This document shows, one piece after another, positions 54,390-62,580 of a DNA stretch of 64,000 bases. The position numbers and the translations under genes are program-made. The notes under the pieces were generated by a model, which searched no databases, was not told the DNA's origin, and saw only the letters and a list, made by a program, of their open reading frames with translations. Origin of the DNA: Allostella vacuolata (GTDB lineage Bacteria; Pseudomonadota; Alphaproteobacteria; ATCC43930; Allostellaceae); NCBI GenBank assembly GCA_006739055.1, contig AP019702.1:434501-498500 (forward strand), written 5' to 3'. Positions within the stretch are counted from its first letter, which is position 1. Each line of letters starts with the position of its first letter.

Positions 54390-55369
54390 GGGCGGCAGCC
54401 GTGCGACGCCGCCCGTCGCGCCGCCCGACCGCCGTCGTCACCGGCGCGTCGAGCGGCATCGGCCTGGCGACGGCGCTGGCCTTCGCCCGCGCCGGCTATC
54501 GGCTGATCCTGGCGGCGCGCGGCGCCGATGCGCTCGACCGGGCGGCGGCGCGATGCCGCAATCTCGGCGCGGTGGTCCTGGCCGTCCCCACGGACGTGAC
54601 GGACGCGGGCGCCGTGCGTGACGTCGTCCGCCGCGCCCGGGCCGAGTGGGGCCGGGTCGACGTGTGGGTCAGCAATGTCGGCGTCGGCGCCTTCGGTGCC
54701 TACGAGGCGACGCCGATGGCGGCGCACGAACAGGTCATCCGGGCGAACCTCATCGCGCATATGAACGAGGCGCACGCGATCGTCCCCCTCTTCAAGGAAC
54801 AGGGGCACGGCACCTTCATCAACATGGTGTCGCTCGGGGCCTTCGCCCCGGCCCCGTTCGCAGCCGCCTACAGCGCCAGCAAGTTCGGCCTGCGCGGCTT
54901 CTCCGAGGCCTTGCGGGCGGAACTGTCGACCTACCCCGGCATCCATGTCTGCGACGTCTATCCGGGGTTCGTCGACACGCCCGGCCTGTCCCACAGCGCC
55001 AACTACTCCGGCCGCCGGCTGACCGCGCCGCCGCCCGTGCTCGATGCGCGGCGCGTCGCGGCAGCCGTTCTCGAGCTTGTCCGCAATCCGCGCGCGACGA
55101 CGACGGTCGGCGGCGTCGCCCATCTGGCGCGGCCCGCGCACCTCCTGGCGCCGAACCTCTCGGGGCGGGCAGGGGCCTGGGTCATCCGCGCCCATCTCGC
55201 CCGGGCCTGCAGCCGGCCGGTGCAGGACGGCAACCTGTTCCGGCCGTCCGCCGGTCCCGGCCGGATCGATGGCGGCCTGCGCCGCTGGAGCGGGGAAGCG
55301 GGGGCGGTCTCCGTCGCGGGCGCGATCCTGCTGGCGGCATGGGCGCTGCGGCGGCTGGCGCGGCGATGA
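54386..55369 (+). CDS. SDR-family oxidoreductase with C-terminal membrane segment
   Basis: 327 residues. TGASSGIG at about 19-26, SNVGVG in the NNAG position, MVSLGAFAP and catalytic YSASK. Beyond the usual SDR length there is a 70-residue extension ending in a hydrophobic helix (SVAGAILLAAWALRRLARR), so the enzyme may be membrane-anchored. ATGA overlap with the previous gene puts it under the same stress promoter. Confidence 0.85.
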   Translation: MRAAAVRRRPSRRPTAVVTGASSGIGLATALAFARAGYRLILAARGADALDRAAARCRNLGAVVLAVPTDVTDAGAVRDVVRRARAEWGRVDVWVSNVGVGAFGAYEATPMAAHEQVIRANLIAHMNEAHAIVPLFKEQGHGTFINMVSLGAFAPAPFAAAYSASKFGLRGFSEALRAELSTYPGIHVCDVYPGFVDTPGLSHSANYSGRRLTAPPPVLDARRVAAAVLELVRNPRATTTVGGVAHLARPAHLLAPNLSGRAGAWVIRAHLARACSRPVQDGNLFRPSAGPGRIDGGLRRWSGEAGAVSVAGAILLAAWALRRLARR

Positions 55370-55461
55370 TGCGGCCTCCGCGGCGTCTTCTGCCTTGCCG
55401 GGCATCTGGCCCCCCGGGGGGGGGCCGTCTCCGGCAGAGCCGATCCTGCGGGATCGCCGGC

Positions 55462-55486
55462 GGAACAGACGGCGGCGGCGGCAGTT
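55462..55486 (+). promoter_or_regulatory. EcfG-like promoter of the DUF2383 gene
   Basis: GGAAC-N16-AGTT, 36 bases before the ATG at 55522. Matches all but the least conserved base of the -10. Confidence 0.5.
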
Positions 55487-55521
55487 GCCTCCTAGGAACA
55501 TCAGCCTGGAGGATCCGGACC

Positions 55522-56199
55522 ATGAACGAGAACGACGATATCGCCGCCAATCAGGACGGCAAGAGCGCGATTTCCGAGAAGACGCAGGACAGCCCCAAGG
55601 GCCAGCCGGACCCGGAAGTGCTGCGCCTGCTGCGATCGCTGGCGGCCCACTGCCGCGACAGCGAGGCGGGCTACCGGCTCGCCTACGAGAATGCCGAGGA
55701 GCGGTCGCTGCGCGTCGAGTTCGGGCGGCTCGTCGACGAACGGGAAGAGATGACCTGGGAGCTCGACCGCGTCTTCCAGGAGCTCGGCCACGAAGCCCCG
55801 GGCAGCGGCACGGTGCTGGGCGCCGCCCACCGCGTCTTCCTCGGCCTGAAGGCCGCGATCGCCGGCCGGGACCGTGACGAGATCATCGACGAGATCGTCC
55901 GCGGGGAGAGCGTCTTCGAGGCGACCTACGACGCGCTGCTGCGCCGCGAGCTTCCCTCGGCCGTCGAGGCGACCATTCGCGAGCAGCACCAGAAGGTGCG
56001 GGACACGCGCAACCACTTCCGGGCCCAGCAGTCGCCGGTGTCGCAGCGCGAGACGCGGCATGGCGCGGGCATGGTCCAGATGGTGGAGCGCAACCCGACC
56101 CTGAGCTGCGCGGTGCTGGCCGCCGCGGCGACCGGCTTCGCCATCGCCTTGTGGCTGAGCCGCCAGCCGCCACACCGGGGGTCCCGCATCCGCTGGTAG
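55522..56199 (+). CDS. PA2169/DUF2383-type four-helix protein
   Basis: 225 residues. A ferritin-like four-helix region (about 35-180) with LLRSLAAHCRDSEAGYRLAYENAE, VFQELGHEAPGSGTVLGAAHRVF and LRRELPSAVEATIREQHQKV matches the PA2169/DUF2383 family. A C-terminal membrane helix (NPTLSCAVLAAAATGFAIAL) would anchor it. The family is linked to stress; metal binding is possible. GGAGG is upstream of the ATG. Confidence 0.82.
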   Translation: MNENDDIAANQDGKSAISEKTQDSPKGQPDPEVLRLLRSLAAHCRDSEAGYRLAYENAEERSLRVEFGRLVDEREEMTWELDRVFQELGHEAPGSGTVLGAAHRVFLGLKAAIAGRDRDEIIDEIVRGESVFEATYDALLRRELPSAVEATIREQHQKVRDTRNHFRAQQSPVSQRETRHGAGMVQMVERNPTLSCAVLAAAATGFAIALWLSRQPPHRGSRIRW

Positions 56200-56214
56200 C
56201 AAGCGCGGATACGG

Positions 56215-56244
56215 GGGGGCACCGGCCACGCGGTTGGTGCCCCC
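56215..56244 (+). terminator. Terminator between convergent DUF2383 and ZIP genes
   Basis: 9-bp stem GGGGGCACC / GGTGCCCCC with a 12-base loop followed by GTTTTG, 16 bases after the stop at 56199. Confidence 0.7.
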
Positions 56245-56277
56245 GTTTTGCTTCGATCGGCTTTCGTCCGCGGGGCG

Positions 56278-57090
56278 TCAGCCGAGGGAGATGTCCAGGA
56301 ACATCATCCCGACCAGGCCGACGATCAGGCTGAGGATCGGCTTCTCCCCCTCCCGCCCCGGCGCACAGTCCCCGGCCGGCTGTCGCGGCTGGCAGAGCGG
56401 TATGATTTCCGCGGCCACCACATAGATCATCGCGCCGGCCGAGAACCCGAGGCCCCAGGGCAACGCCGCCTGCACCGCGTAGACGAGGGTGACGCCGAAC
56501 AGCCCGCCGAGCGGCTCGACCAGCCCCGAGGCGAGGCCGCCGGCGAAGCATTGTCCGCGACTGTATCCGACCGTGGCCAGCGACACGGCAACGGCCAGCC
56601 CCTCCGGGATGTTCTGGAGGCCGATGCCGATGGCCGTCGCCAGCCCCTGCTGCATGTCGCCGCCGCCGAAGCTGACCCCGACCGCCATCCCCTCGGGAAA
56701 GTTGTGCAGCGTCACGGCAAGGATGAACAGCCAGACGCGCCGAACGACGCCCGCCTCGCGGCCGGCCGGACCGACCGTGAGGTGGTCGACGGGCGCGAAC
56801 CGGTTCAACGCGGCGATCGCCAGCGCCCCCAGCAGCACCGCCACCGCCATCATCGCCGCCGACGCCGATGTGCTGGCGCCCTGCTCCTGCAGCACTTCGA
56901 CGCCCGGCAGGATGAGCGAGAAGAACGAGGCGGCCAGCATGACCCCGGCCGCGAAGCCGAGCAGCGACCGTTGCCGCTCCTCGCTCGGTGGCGCAAAGAG
57001 AAGGATCGGGCTTGCCCCGACGCCCGTGGCCAGCCCTGCCGCCAGGCTCGCCAGCGACCCGATCAGGATCGGCGACTGGATATCGAGCAT
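56278..57090 (-). CDS. ZIP-family metal transporter
   Basis: 270 residues with eight helices. The metal-site motifs HNFPEG (helix IV) and QNIPEG (helix V) are intact, and the third helix pair is followed by the variable loop. ZIP proteins bring zinc, iron or manganese into the cytosol. Next to a manganese catalase gene, manganese supply is a reasonable guess but is not shown. Confidence 0.88.
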   Translation of the reverse strand: MLDIQSPILIGSLASLAAGLATGVGASPILLFAPPSEERQRSLLGFAAGVMLAASFFSLILPGVEVLQEQGASTSASAAMMAVAVLLGALAIAALNRFAPVDHLTVGPAGREAGVVRRVWLFILAVTLHNFPEGMAVGVSFGGGDMQQGLATAIGIGLQNIPEGLAVAVSLATVGYSRGQCFAGGLASGLVEPLGGLFGVTLVYAVQAALPWGLGFSAGAMIYVVAAEIIPLCQPRQPAGDCAPGREGEKPILSLIVGLVGMMFLDISLG

Positions 57091-57150
57091 CGCGCCCGGG
57101 ACTCCCGATATCGATGGTGAGGCAGGGGGGTGAGGCAGGCGGGACCGCAG

Positions 57151-57176
57151 CGGCCCCTGGGCGGCGCGGGGCCGCC
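57151..57176 (-). terminator. Hairpin after the manganese catalase gene
   Basis: Perfect 8-bp stem GCGGCCCC / GGGGCCGC, 23 bases beyond the catalase stop. Confidence 0.5.
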
Positions 57177-57198
57177 GGGGGCTGCTGCGTCCCGGATC

Positions 57199-58116
57199 CT
57201 AGTTGCGACGGGCACCGCTCCCGTCCGGCGCGGTCGTCGTCCCGGCCCCGGGGCCGGCGCCGAGGTCCGCGCCGGTGATGGGATCGTCCGTCACGGTCGA
57301 GGCCAGCCGGCTCTTCATCGCCAGCAGCGCCGCCTCCTCGGCCGCCGACAGCTGGACCGTGGCTTCGCCGTCGCCGCCATCCACGGCCATCTGGTCTTCC
57401 GGCTCGTCGACCCGTTCCCACTGCTCGCCGGAGTTCCACGGCCCCTGCTGGTCGCCCGGGCCCTGGGACAGGTTGTAGTACTTGTCCGCGAAGTCCGGCC
57501 TGCCCGGCAGCTTGCCCGACGGGAAGTTCGGGGTGATGGAATAGAGCGCCTTCTCGAACGACTTCTGGTGCGCCACCTCCCGCGTCATGAGGAAGCCCAG
57601 CGCTTCCTTCACGCCCGGGTCGTCGGTCACGTTGATCAGTCGCTCATAGACGATCTTGGCGCGGGACTCCGCGGCGATGTTGGAGCGCAGGTCGCAGGTG
57701 GGGTCGCCGATCGAGTCGATATAGGCGGCGGTCCAGGGAACGCCGGCCGAATTGACCAGGGCCGGCGCGCCGCCGAACAGGATCGAGGTCGTATGGCTTT
57801 CCCCTCCCTGGTTCGCGGCCAGATAGAGCTCGGCCTCGTTCATGGCGGCCTCGGCCATCTGCCCCTTCACCCCGCGATTGAGCATGGCCACGATCGAGCC
57901 GATCACCTCCAGGTGGCTCAGCTCCTCCGTGGCGATGTCGAAGAGCATGTCGCGGCGGCCGGGATCCTCCTCGGCCAGGGCCTGGGTGAAGTACCGCATC
58001 GCGGCCGCCAGTTCGCCCTGGGGGCCGCCGAACTGCTCGAGCATCAGGGTGGCGAGCGCGGGGTTGGTCTCGGAAACGCGGACGGTATACATCAGCCGCT
58101 TGTTGTGCATGAACAT
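57199..58116 (-). CDS. Manganese (non-heme) catalase
   Basis: 305 residues. The ferritin-like core carries the di-manganese ligands in FDIATEELSHLEVIG and LGFLMTREVAHQKSFEKAL, with the start MFMHNKRLMYTVRVSE typical of the family. It breaks down hydrogen peroxide in the cytosol. The last 60 residues are a low-complexity acidic tail ending in GSGARRN. An EcfG-like promoter stands 69 bases upstream. ATG 58116 is preferred; longer frames lack a ribosome site. Confidence 0.92.
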   Translation of the reverse strand: MFMHNKRLMYTVRVSETNPALATLMLEQFGGPQGELAAAMRYFTQALAEEDPGRRDMLFDIATEELSHLEVIGSIVAMLNRGVKGQMAEAAMNEAELYLAANQGGESHTTSILFGGAPALVNSAGVPWTAAYIDSIGDPTCDLRSNIAAESRAKIVYERLINVTDDPGVKEALGFLMTREVAHQKSFEKALYSITPNFPSGKLPGRPDFADKYYNLSQGPGDQQGPWNSGEQWERVDEPEDQMAVDGGDGEATVQLSAAEEAALLAMKSRLASTVTDDPITGADLGAGPGAGTTTAPDGSGARRN

Positions 58117-58184
58117 CGATGGGCTCCGTGACAGGACGAGGAAGGGCAGGGTGCCGGCGGCAGCCCCGCCCCGCATTCCTCGCC

Positions 58185-58209
58185 AACCGAGCCTGTCGCG
58201 GATTGTTCC
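58185..58209 (-). promoter_or_regulatory. EcfG-like promoter of the manganese catalase gene
   Basis: Minus strand GGAAC-N16-GGTT (-35 at 58209-58205, -10 at 58188-58185). It faces the catalase. The 306-base gap 58117-58422 holds this and the next promoter and no gene. Confidence 0.6.
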
Positions 58210-58352
58210 TCGCCGAACGAAGATGCGACCGGAACGCTTGGGGGGAATTCGGCGACGCGAATGAAGTCGGTCGCAAGTGATCAGCGGGCGAGCCACGCAT
58301 CGGGCGACCCGCCTACGCCAGCATGAATTGGGTGCCATCTGTCGTTCGGCCG

Positions 58353-58377
58353 GGAACTTCGCCATGGAGCTCTTGTT
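58353..58377 (+). promoter_or_regulatory. EcfG-like promoter of the KGG-repeat gene
   Basis: GGAAC-N16-TGTT, 46 bases before the ATG at 58423. Divergent from the catalase promoter. Confidence 0.55.
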
Positions 58378-58422
58378 GGCCCCTTACCTCCGCCCGGAGG
58401 CAACTGCAACAGGAGTGGTACC

Positions 58423-58620
58423 ATGGCTCAGGATCGCACCAAGGAGCAGGACAATCGGCAGGCCCAGCAGGGCAATCCCGGCAACTTCGCCAACGATCGC
58501 GAGCGGGCGTCCGAAGCGGGCCGCAAGGGCGGCCACGAGAGCAGCGGCAACTTCGCCCATGACCGCGAGCGGGCATCCGAGGCAGGCCGCAAGGGCGGCT
58601 CTTCGGGCCAGCAGCGCTAG
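58423..58620 (+). CDS. KGG-repeat stress-induced protein
   Basis: 65 residues, almost entirely two copies of a hydrophilic repeat (GNFANDRERASEAGRKGG and GNFAHDRERASEAGRKGG). This is the KGG/GsiB-like motif of desiccation and general stress proteins, which are intrinsically disordered. Ribosome site AGGAGTG before the ATG; EcfG-like promoter upstream; strong hairpin after the stop. Confidence 0.9.
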   Translation: MAQDRTKEQDNRQAQQGNPGNFANDRERASEAGRKGGHESSGNFAHDRERASEAGRKGGSSGQQR

Positions 58621-58627
58621 GCCGGGC

Positions 58628-58658
58628 GGCGGCGGGGATGGGGCAGATCCCCGCCGCC
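58628..58658 (+). terminator. Terminator-like hairpin after the KGG gene
   Basis: Perfect 12-bp stem GGCGGCGGGGAT / ATCCCCGCCGCC, 7-base loop, 8 bases after the stop. Confidence 0.6.
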
Positions 58659-58716
58659 CCCATCCCTGACCGGAGCCGCGCCCACCAACGCGCCCCGGGT
58701 CCCGGCGGGAGGCACC

Positions 58717-59292
58717 ATGCCGCACGAACCCATGGCCCAGATCCTGTTGTTGTTCGTCATTCCGATCTGGATCCTGGCGGGCTTCGCCGACTGGCTGTGC
58801 CACCGGGCGAGCGCCATCGAGCGCACCGCCGGGCCGATGGAATCGGTGCTCCATCTCCTCATGCTGGCCGAGGTCGGGCTCCCGTTGCTGGCCGGTCTGC
58901 TGCTGGAGATCAATGCGCTGCTGTTCGTGCTGTTTCTCGTCGGCTGGGCCGCGCACGAGCTGACCGCGTTCCTGGATCTGCGCTTCGCGGCCGGCCGGCG
59001 GCATGTGGCACCGATCGAGCAGCATGTGCACAGCTACCTGGGGCTTCTGCCCCTGACGGCGCTGCTGGGCGTCATCGCGCTCCACTGGGGGCAGTTCCAG
59101 GCTCTGTTCGGGGCCGGCCCCGAAGCAGCCGATTTCACCCTTCGCTGGAAGGACCAGCCGCTGCCGCCGGCCTATGTCGTGACCGTGCTCGGGGCCGTCC
59201 TGATCCTGTCGGTGGCGCCCTTTGTCGAGGAGCTTTGCCGCGGCCTGCGCCAGCGCATGGCCCGGCCAGCCATGCCCCGGCACGATCCCTGA
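58717..59292 (+). CDS. Inner-membrane protein of unknown function
   Basis: 191 residues with four or five hydrophobic helices (about 8-25, 45-75, 105-130, 155-180). Between helices there are histidine-bearing segments (DWLCHRASAIE, AAHELTAFLDL, EQHVHSYLG) that could bind metal or heme. I do not recognise the family with confidence. The ATG follows GGGAGGCACC. It is convergent with the TlpA operon. Confidence 0.65.
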   Translation: MPHEPMAQILLLFVIPIWILAGFADWLCHRASAIERTAGPMESVLHLLMLAEVGLPLLAGLLLEINALLFVLFLVGWAAHELTAFLDLRFAAGRRHVAPIEQHVHSYLGLLPLTALLGVIALHWGQFQALFGAGPEAADFTLRWKDQPLPPAYVVTVLGAVLILSVAPFVEELCRGLRQRMARPAMPRHDP

Positions 59293-59320
59293 AGCCAGGC
59301 CGCTCCGGCGGTCGCGCCGC

Positions 59321-59914
59321 CTACGGGGCTGCAAGGTGCCGGAGCAGCGCCAGGGCCTCGGGTCGGCTCCAGTCGGCCTCGCCCGTCAGGTAGCCGGCAT
59401 TCCGGCCCCCGGCGTCGATCACGTAGCTCATCGGCATCCCGTAGAGCGGAAACGGCGTCGCCGTCTCCGATCTTGGGCCGGAGGCGACTTCGCCGTCGGG
59501 ATCGATGAAGCTCTCGAATCCGTCGAGGCCGAGCCGCCGGAGGTAGGCGCCGGCGAGCGCCGCGTCGCGGTCGAGCGACACCGGGACCACGGCGAACGGC
59601 GCCGTCCCCGACTGTGCCTGGAGCTGGTGCAGGATCGGCAGCTCGTACCGGCACGGCGGGCACCAGCTGGCCCAGAAGCCGAGCAGGACGGACTTTCCCC
59701 GGAAGGAAGCGAGCGTCCGCGGCACCCCGCCCAGGTCGCGCAGCACGACGTGCCCGACATCCCGGCGCGGGGTGAGCAGGGTGAACTGGGCGCGGGCCGT
59801 GCGGAACGGCGGCGGATACCGCTCCGCGGCCGCACCTTCGCGCGTCCCCAGGACGGCCCCCAGCAGGCCGGCCGCTGCGCCGCGCAGCAGGTCCCTGCGC
59901 GTTGCCGTCATCAT
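59321..59914 (-). CDS. TlpA/ResA-type thioredoxin-like protein, exported
   Basis: 197 residues. A twin-arginine-like signal (TRRDLLRGAAAGLLGAVLG) ends near AAA-ER. The thioredoxin fold carries the redox motif WCPPC (about 83-87) and the FASFRGKSVLLGFWASWC approach. It probably reduces or transfers disulfides in the periplasm, supplied by the CcdA protein. ATGA overlap with the preceding peroxiredoxin gene. Confidence 0.85.
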   Translation of the reverse strand: MMTATRRDLLRGAAAGLLGAVLGTREGAAAERYPPPFRTARAQFTLLTPRRDVGHVVLRDLGGVPRTLASFRGKSVLLGFWASWCPPCRYELPILHQLQAQSGTAPFAVVPVSLDRDAALAGAYLRRLGLDGFESFIDPDGEVASGPRSETATPFPLYGMPMSYVIDAGGRNAGYLTGEADWSRPEALALLRHLAAP

Positions 59915-60474
59915 CCCAACGTCGCCACCTCGCCGCGCGCCGGATAGTCCCGGGCGATCACGATGTCGATCGCCTGCAGGATGTCGGCGAAGGACGGCCG
60001 GGCGAACGGCATCGTCTGGACGCTGGAGAAGTAGAGCGTGCCGTCGGCGCGCACCAGGAACAGCCCCGGTTCCGCGAAGAGCGGGGGTTCCTCGACGCCG
60101 TGCGAGGTCTTTCCGCGCCCGGTGGAGAGGAACAGCCCCCATTCGCGGGCGGCGGCGAGCCCGAAGCCATGGCCCAGCCGGAGCCGCGGCAGGCCCCACT
60201 CGGCCTTGGTGCGGTTGGCGCGTTCCTCGTCGTCCGTGGACAGCGCGACGACGCCGACGCCCTTCTGCGCGAAGGCGTCGAGCTTGCTCTCGAGATCGCG
60301 CAGCTGCGTCTTGCAGATCGGGCAATGAAGGCCGCGATAGACGACCACCAGGGTGAAGTGCTGCGGCCGCTCGTCGGCCAGCCTGAAGGGGGTGCCGTCC
60401 GGGGCCAGCCGGATCTCGAGGCGGGGCACGGGCGCGCGGGGCAGCAGGGGTTTGAGATCGGTCATCCGGGGCAT
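59911..60474 (-). CDS. AhpC/TSA-type peroxiredoxin-like protein
   Basis: 187 residues. VVVYRGLHCPICKTQLRDLE contains a CxxC pair in the peroxidatic position of the AhpC/TSA-type thioredoxin fold. No signal peptide, so it is cytosolic. It probably removes peroxides or acts as a thiol reductase. Third gene of a trx-ccdA-prx-tlpA operon. Confidence 0.83.
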   Translation of the reverse strand: MPRMTDLKPLLPRAPVPRLEIRLAPDGTPFRLADERPQHFTLVVVYRGLHCPICKTQLRDLESKLDAFAQKGVGVVALSTDDEERANRTKAEWGLPRLRLGHGFGLAAAREWGLFLSTGRGKTSHGVEEPPLFAEPGLFLVRADGTLYFSSVQTMPFARPSFADILQAIDIVIARDYPARGEVATLG

Positions 60475-60495
60475 GTCCTCGAGGTGTGGCGGCGG

Positions 60496-61212
60496 TCAGA
60501 ACGATGTCGTCAGGCGAGTAAGCCATTCGGGAGAGGCCGACACCAGCGCGGCTTCTAGGCTCTTGTCCCAGCCGGTCAGGACCAGCAGGCCGACCGCGAC
60601 GAGCAGGACCCCGAGCGCGGCCCTGGCGCCCTGGCCGGCGGCCATCAGCCGGTTCCGGACCGCCACCAGCCGTGTGCGGGAGAGCATCCCGAGCGCAATC
60701 AGCGGCAGGCCGGCGCCGATGCCGAACGCCAGCATGGTCAGGGCCACCGCCGCCAGATCCTGGCCCTGGGCGGCCAGCACCGAGGCGGCGCCCAGCGTCG
60801 GCCCGACGCACGGGCTCCACACGGCCCCCAGCAGCAGGCCGACGGCGAACTGGCCCTGGAGGCCATCGGGGGAGAACCCGCCGAAGCGCCGCTCGGTCCA
60901 GTTGCTGACCGGGCCGGCGGCCATCGCCACGCGCAGCTGCAGCGCCGGGAGCAGCAGGACCAGGCCGAGCGCGATCACCATGACGGCCGCGGCCGCACGG
61001 AAGACGCCGGCATCGATCCCGACCGCGAAGCCGACCGTGGCGACGAACAGGCCGATGGCGGTGAACGACAGCGCCAGCCCGGCCGCCAGGGCGACCGGTC
61101 CCCAGCGATGCTCGGCCACCGCCGTGCCGATGACGATGGGCAGGAGCGGCAGGACGCAGGGCGACAGGATCGAGAGGATGCCGGCGAGCAGCGCCAAGGC
61201 CAGGGTCGCCAT
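60496..61212 (-). CDS. CcdA/DsbD-type thiol-disulfide transmembrane transporter
   Basis: 238 residues, six helices. The two redox cysteines are in LSPCVLPLLP (helix 1) and WSPCVGPTLGA (helix 4), with the flanking prolines of the family. CcdA passes electrons from cytosolic thioredoxin to periplasmic thioredoxin-like proteins, here probably the two encoded around it. Confidence 0.9.
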   Translation of the reverse strand: MATLALALLAGILSILSPCVLPLLPIVIGTAVAEHRWGPVALAAGLALSFTAIGLFVATVGFAVGIDAGVFRAAAAVMVIALGLVLLLPALQLRVAMAAGPVSNWTERRFGGFSPDGLQGQFAVGLLLGAVWSPCVGPTLGAASVLAAQGQDLAAVALTMLAFGIGAGLPLIALGMLSRTRLVAVRNRLMAAGQGARAALGVLLVAVGLLVLTGWDKSLEAALVSASPEWLTRLTTSF

Positions 61213-61225
61213 GGGACCGCCGCCC

Positions 61226-61639
61226 TCAGATCGCGCGCGACAACAGCGCCTCGATCGATGCCTTGCCGGTGTCGCCGACCGAGCGCCCGATCTCGGTGCC
61301 GCCCTTGAACACGATCAGCGTGCTCTGCTGCTGCACCTTCAGGCTGCGGAGGACCTCCTTCTGGCTGTCGAAGTCGACGCTCAGGAAGACGAGGTCCTTG
61401 AACCGCGGCTGCCGGACGAGTTCCGAAAGGATGGGCGCCTGGGCCCGGCAGGTCGGGCACCAGGGTGCCGACACGTCGATCAGCACCGGCTTGCCGGCCT
61501 TCACCGCCGCTTCGAATGCCGCCAGCGAGTAGGCCCGCTTGTCCGCAGCGGCAGTTCCGCCTTGCGCGGAAGCGCCCAGTCCGGCCGTGGCGAGCGAGAG
61601 TCCCGCGAGCGCGGCGAGTACATGGCGACGGTTGATCAT
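61226..61639 (-). CDS. Periplasmic thioredoxin-like protein
   Basis: 137 residues. Signal peptide MINRRHVLAALAGLSLATAG, cleaved near ASA-Q, then a thioredoxin fold with active site WCPTC (about 61-65) and the cis-proline region replaced by QQQSTLIVFKGG. First gene of the redox operon, 13 bases before ccdA. ATG 61639 is preferred because the signal peptide starts there. Confidence 0.86.
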   Translation of the reverse strand: MINRRHVLAALAGLSLATAGLGASAQGGTAAADKRAYSLAAFEAAVKAGKPVLIDVSAPWCPTCRAQAPILSELVRQPRFKDLVFLSVDFDSQKEVLRSLKVQQQSTLIVFKGGTEIGRSVGDTGKASIEALLSRAI

Positions 61640-61761
61640 GGGCGACCTCTGACATGGGTGAACGGGCGACGGCCGGATCCTTTGTCCGACCATGCCCGTT
61701 CGACGCCGGTCAGGGCTGCGTTACACCGTTCACGCGGAGGTGATCCGCGCGGCGGGGGGCG

Positions 61762-62556
61762 TCAGGAGTCCCCGCTGCCCGGCTCCGCCATCCGACGATG
61801 CTGCTCGGCCAGCACGGAGGCGGGCGTGACGTTGGCGATCGCCGATTGCACCTTGTTCTTCCAGCCGCTGACCACGTCGCCATCGCCCCGCATCATCGCC
61901 TCGAACCCGGTCTCCGCCACCATGCGGGCGTCGTCCTTGGTGCCTTGCCCGACCTTGGTGTCGAGCATGTCGGCCCGGGCGAAGAACTCAGTGTCGGTCG
62001 GGCCCGGCATCAGGCAGGTGATCGACACTCCCCGGTCCTTCAGCTCGTTGCGCAGGGCGAAGGCGAAGGAGTTCAGGAACGCCTTGGTCCCGTTGTAGAC
62101 CGCCTGGAAGGCGCCCGGCATGAACCCCGCGATCGATCCCGTGATCAGGATCCTGCCCTGGCCGCGCGCCTGCATGTCCTGGCCCACCTTCTGGATCAGC
62201 AGCAGGGTTCCGGTGATGTTGGTATCCACCACCCGCCGCCAGTCGGCCGGGTCCTGGCTCAGGAAGGCGTGGCCCAGGCCGATGCCGGCGTTGGCGAGCA
62301 GCGCCTCGACCGGCCGGCCGGTCCGGGCGACCCGGTCGAGAAGCTGGTCCACGCCCTCGGGCGTCGCCAGGTCGGCCCGGACGGCGATGACTTCGCCGCC
62401 CTTGACGGCGACGACCGCCGCCGCCCGGTCGATCTCCGGTTCGTCGGCGGCGATGACGAGGTCGAAGCCGCGGGCGGCGGCGACGGCGGCGAGTTCCAGC
62501 CCGATGCCGCTGGAGGCACCGGTCACCACCGCCAGGGGACGGTGCGCGGAGGTCAT
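61762..62556 (-). CDS. Short-chain dehydrogenase/reductase (SDR)
   Basis: 264 residues. TGASSGIG, ANAGIG, a serine in ITGSIAGFMPG and catalytic YNGTK, the DltE/YqjQ-like subgroup. It lies 24 bases downstream of the alcohol dehydrogenase gene and probably shares its stress promoter. Confidence 0.87.
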   Translation of the reverse strand: MTSAHRPLAVVTGASSGIGLELAAVAAARGFDLVIAADEPEIDRAAAVVAVKGGEVIAVRADLATPEGVDQLLDRVARTGRPVEALLANAGIGLGHAFLSQDPADWRRVVDTNITGTLLLIQKVGQDMQARGQGRILITGSIAGFMPGAFQAVYNGTKAFLNSFAFALRNELKDRGVSITCLMPGPTDTEFFARADMLDTKVGQGTKDDARMVAETGFEAMMRGDGDVVSGWKNKVQSAIANVTPASVLAEQHRRMAEPGSGDS

Positions 62557-62580
62557 GGCGTCGTTCCTTTCATGGGCGCG

